6,411 nucleotides of DNA from Rickettsiales bacterium (GTDB taxonomy: Bacteria > Pseudomonadota > Alphaproteobacteria > Rickettsiales > UBA1997), in the NCBI GenBank assembly GCA_009693885.1, contig SHWK01000057.1, positions 1 to 6,411 on the forward strand, read 5' to 3'. The notes under the pieces were generated by a model. The model was given only the letters and a program-made list of their open reading frames with translations, searched no databases and was not told where the DNA came from. The position numbers and the translations under genes are program-made. Positions within the stretch are counted from its first letter, which is position 1. Each line of letters begins with the position of its first letter. Below, piece by piece: positions 5,421-6,411 of the stretch.

Positions 5421-6411
5421 TTAATATTCTCAATAAAAGTTTTGGTGCTGATTTATTGGCAATCATCGCGCTTGTTGGATCAATATTAACTGCACAATAT
5501 ATCGCCGCCGCTTTATTGATTTTTATGCTAGTTAGTGGCAAAGCTCTCGAAAAATACGCCTCACGCAAAGCCTCTTCTGTTCTTGAAGATCTAGCGCGCA
5601 GAGTTCCATCAATTGCCCATCTCCGCAACAAAAATATTATCACCGAAATCGCCATTACTAAAATTGCAATTGGCGATGAAATAATAATTTATCCCCATGA
5701 AACCTGCCCCGTTGATGGCAGCATCATTGAGGGCGGTGGCACAATGGATGAATCCTACCTTACTGGCGAACCTTACCAAATTTTAAAAACCGTTGGATCC
5801 CTTGTACTATCTGGCGCCATCAATGGTGATAGTCTAATCATAATTCGCGCTGAAAAACTCGCCGAAGATTCACGCTACGCCAAAATTATGGAAGTAATGA
5901 AAGAGGCTGAAGAGCGCCGCCCCCACTTGATGCGTCTTGCTGATGAAATCGGCGCAATCTTTGCTCCAATAGCGCTGATTTTTGCCGCCACAACTTGGTA
6001 TTTTAGCGGCGATATTTTGCGCTTCATCGCTGTTCTTACAGTGGCAACGCCTTGCCCACTATTGATTGCAATTCCAATCACTGTTATTGGCGCTATTTCT
6101 TTGGCGGCAAAAAATGGTATTATCATCAAAGATCCAACCGTGCTAGAGCGCCTACCAACCTGCTCCACCGCGATTTTTGATAAAACTGGCACCCTAACTT
6201 ATGGCGAACCAAAACTAACTGGAATCATTGTTGCTCAAGGCTTCGCAGCCGATGATATTTTACAAAAAACCGCCAGCTTAGAGCGCTATTCGCGTCACCC
6301 ATTAGCCATTGCCATCAAAAATTCCTTAGAAGAAAAAAAGCTAGAATTATTAGAAGCCACTGAGGTCTCTGAGCGCTCTGGGCAAGGCTTGCGCGGCATC
6401 GTCTCTGGCCA
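5408..6411 (+). CDS. P1B-type heavy-metal-transporting ATPase, N-terminal part (C-terminus beyond window)
   Basis: The frame stays open to the window end, giving 334 codons. P-type ATPase signatures in order are a membrane helix pair (about 14-45) followed by GKALEKYA, the actuator domain with TGE (119-121), membrane segments at about 182-198 and 202-232 with the metal-site motif TPCP (214-217), the phosphorylation motif DKTGT (Asp258), the P1B-specific SRHP (295-298) in the nucleotide-binding domain, and GQGLRG (325-330). The SRHP motif marks it as a transition-metal pump. TPC in the membrane motif is associated with the P1B-5 group, linked to Ni/Fe, but the metal cannot be set from this fragment. 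There is no heavy-metal-associated (CxxC) domain, and only 13 residues precede the first helix. The start is forced: TAA (5405-5407) directly precedes the ATG in frame. It overlaps gatA by 13 bases, and a weak GAAG (5394-5397) may serve as ribosome binding site. P-domain and last helices lie outside. Confidence 0.93.
   Translation, partial: MRKIINILNKSFGADLLAIIALVGSILTAQYIAAALLIFMLVSGKALEKYASRKASSVLEDLARRVPSIAHLRNKNIITEIAITKIAIGDEIIIYPHETCPVDGSIIEGGGTMDESYLTGEPYQILKTVGSLVLSGAINGDSLIIIRAEKLAEDSRYAKIMEVMKEAEERRPHLMRLADEIGAIFAPIALIFAATTWYFSGDILRFIAVLTVATPCPLLIAIPITVIGAISLAAKNGIIIKDPTVLERLPTCSTAIFDKTGTLTYGEPKLTGIIVAQGFAADDILQKTASLERYSRHPLAIAIKNSLEEKKLELLEATEVSERSGQGLRGIVSG

Noticed and set aside
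5404..5655. An 83-codon minus-strand frame across the gatA/ATPase junction
   Set aside because: It covers the ATPase start and first helices on the other strand and shows no motif. The plus-strand reading has P1B features.
5875..6192. A 105-codon open frame on the minus strand
   Set aside because: It lies wholly antisense to the ATPase membrane and phosphorylation-motif region, which has clear family motifs. The translated sequence shows no recognisable domain, so it is a shadow frame.
1..6411. Mobile element, CRISPR array, tRNA or phage content
   Set aside because: No long direct or inverted repeats, spaced repeats, cloverleaf-like segments, transposase or integrase motifs were seen. Nearly all bases belong to six intact or edge-truncated genes.

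Overview
The window is AT-rich, tightly packed bacterial DNA carrying six protein-coding genes in two divergent blocks. Both outermost genes run off the window edges. The best taxonomic hint is a small zinc-binding protein of the zf-CHCC/NDUFS6 type, the bacterial counterpart of a mitochondrial complex I subunit, which is common in Alphaproteobacteria. Together with the AT-rich sequence and a tRNA-dependent amidotransferase gene, this suggests a low-GC alphaproteobacterium, perhaps of Rickettsiales/Holosporales type or an uncultured relative. That placement is an inference and has not been tested by a search.

The minus-strand block reads from about 1968 down to the left edge: zf-CHCC protein, then purA (adenylosuccinate synthetase, AMP branch of purine synthesis), then a family 4 glycosyltransferase of which only the N-terminal 157 residues are in view. 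The first two genes overlap by 8 bases and the last two are separated by one base, so this looks like one transcription unit of functionally unrelated genes.

A 105-base divergent intergenic region (1969-2073) separates it from the plus-strand block. That block holds a full-length DsbD/ScsB-type transmembrane thiol:disulfide interchange protein, then gatA (subunit A of the Glu-tRNA(Gln)/Asp-tRNA(Asn) amidotransferase), then the first 334 codons of a P1B-type metal-transporting ATPase with a TPCP membrane motif. Gaps are 2 bases and a 13-base overlap, so these are probably co-transcribed. gatC and gatB, frequent neighbours of gatA, are not in view on the sides that can be seen.

No RNA gene, CRISPR array, insertion sequence, attachment site or terminator was found, and no gap exceeds 105 bases. 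All four stop codons in view are TAA, and the start sites mostly lack Shine-Dalgarno sequences. Most of the window is ordinary housekeeping and envelope content, and I see no convincing new multi-gene system. The points most worth a second look are the metal ATPase, whose frame starts directly after a stop codon and leaves no room for the usual first two membrane helices, and the placement of gatA between a redox protein and a metal pump.
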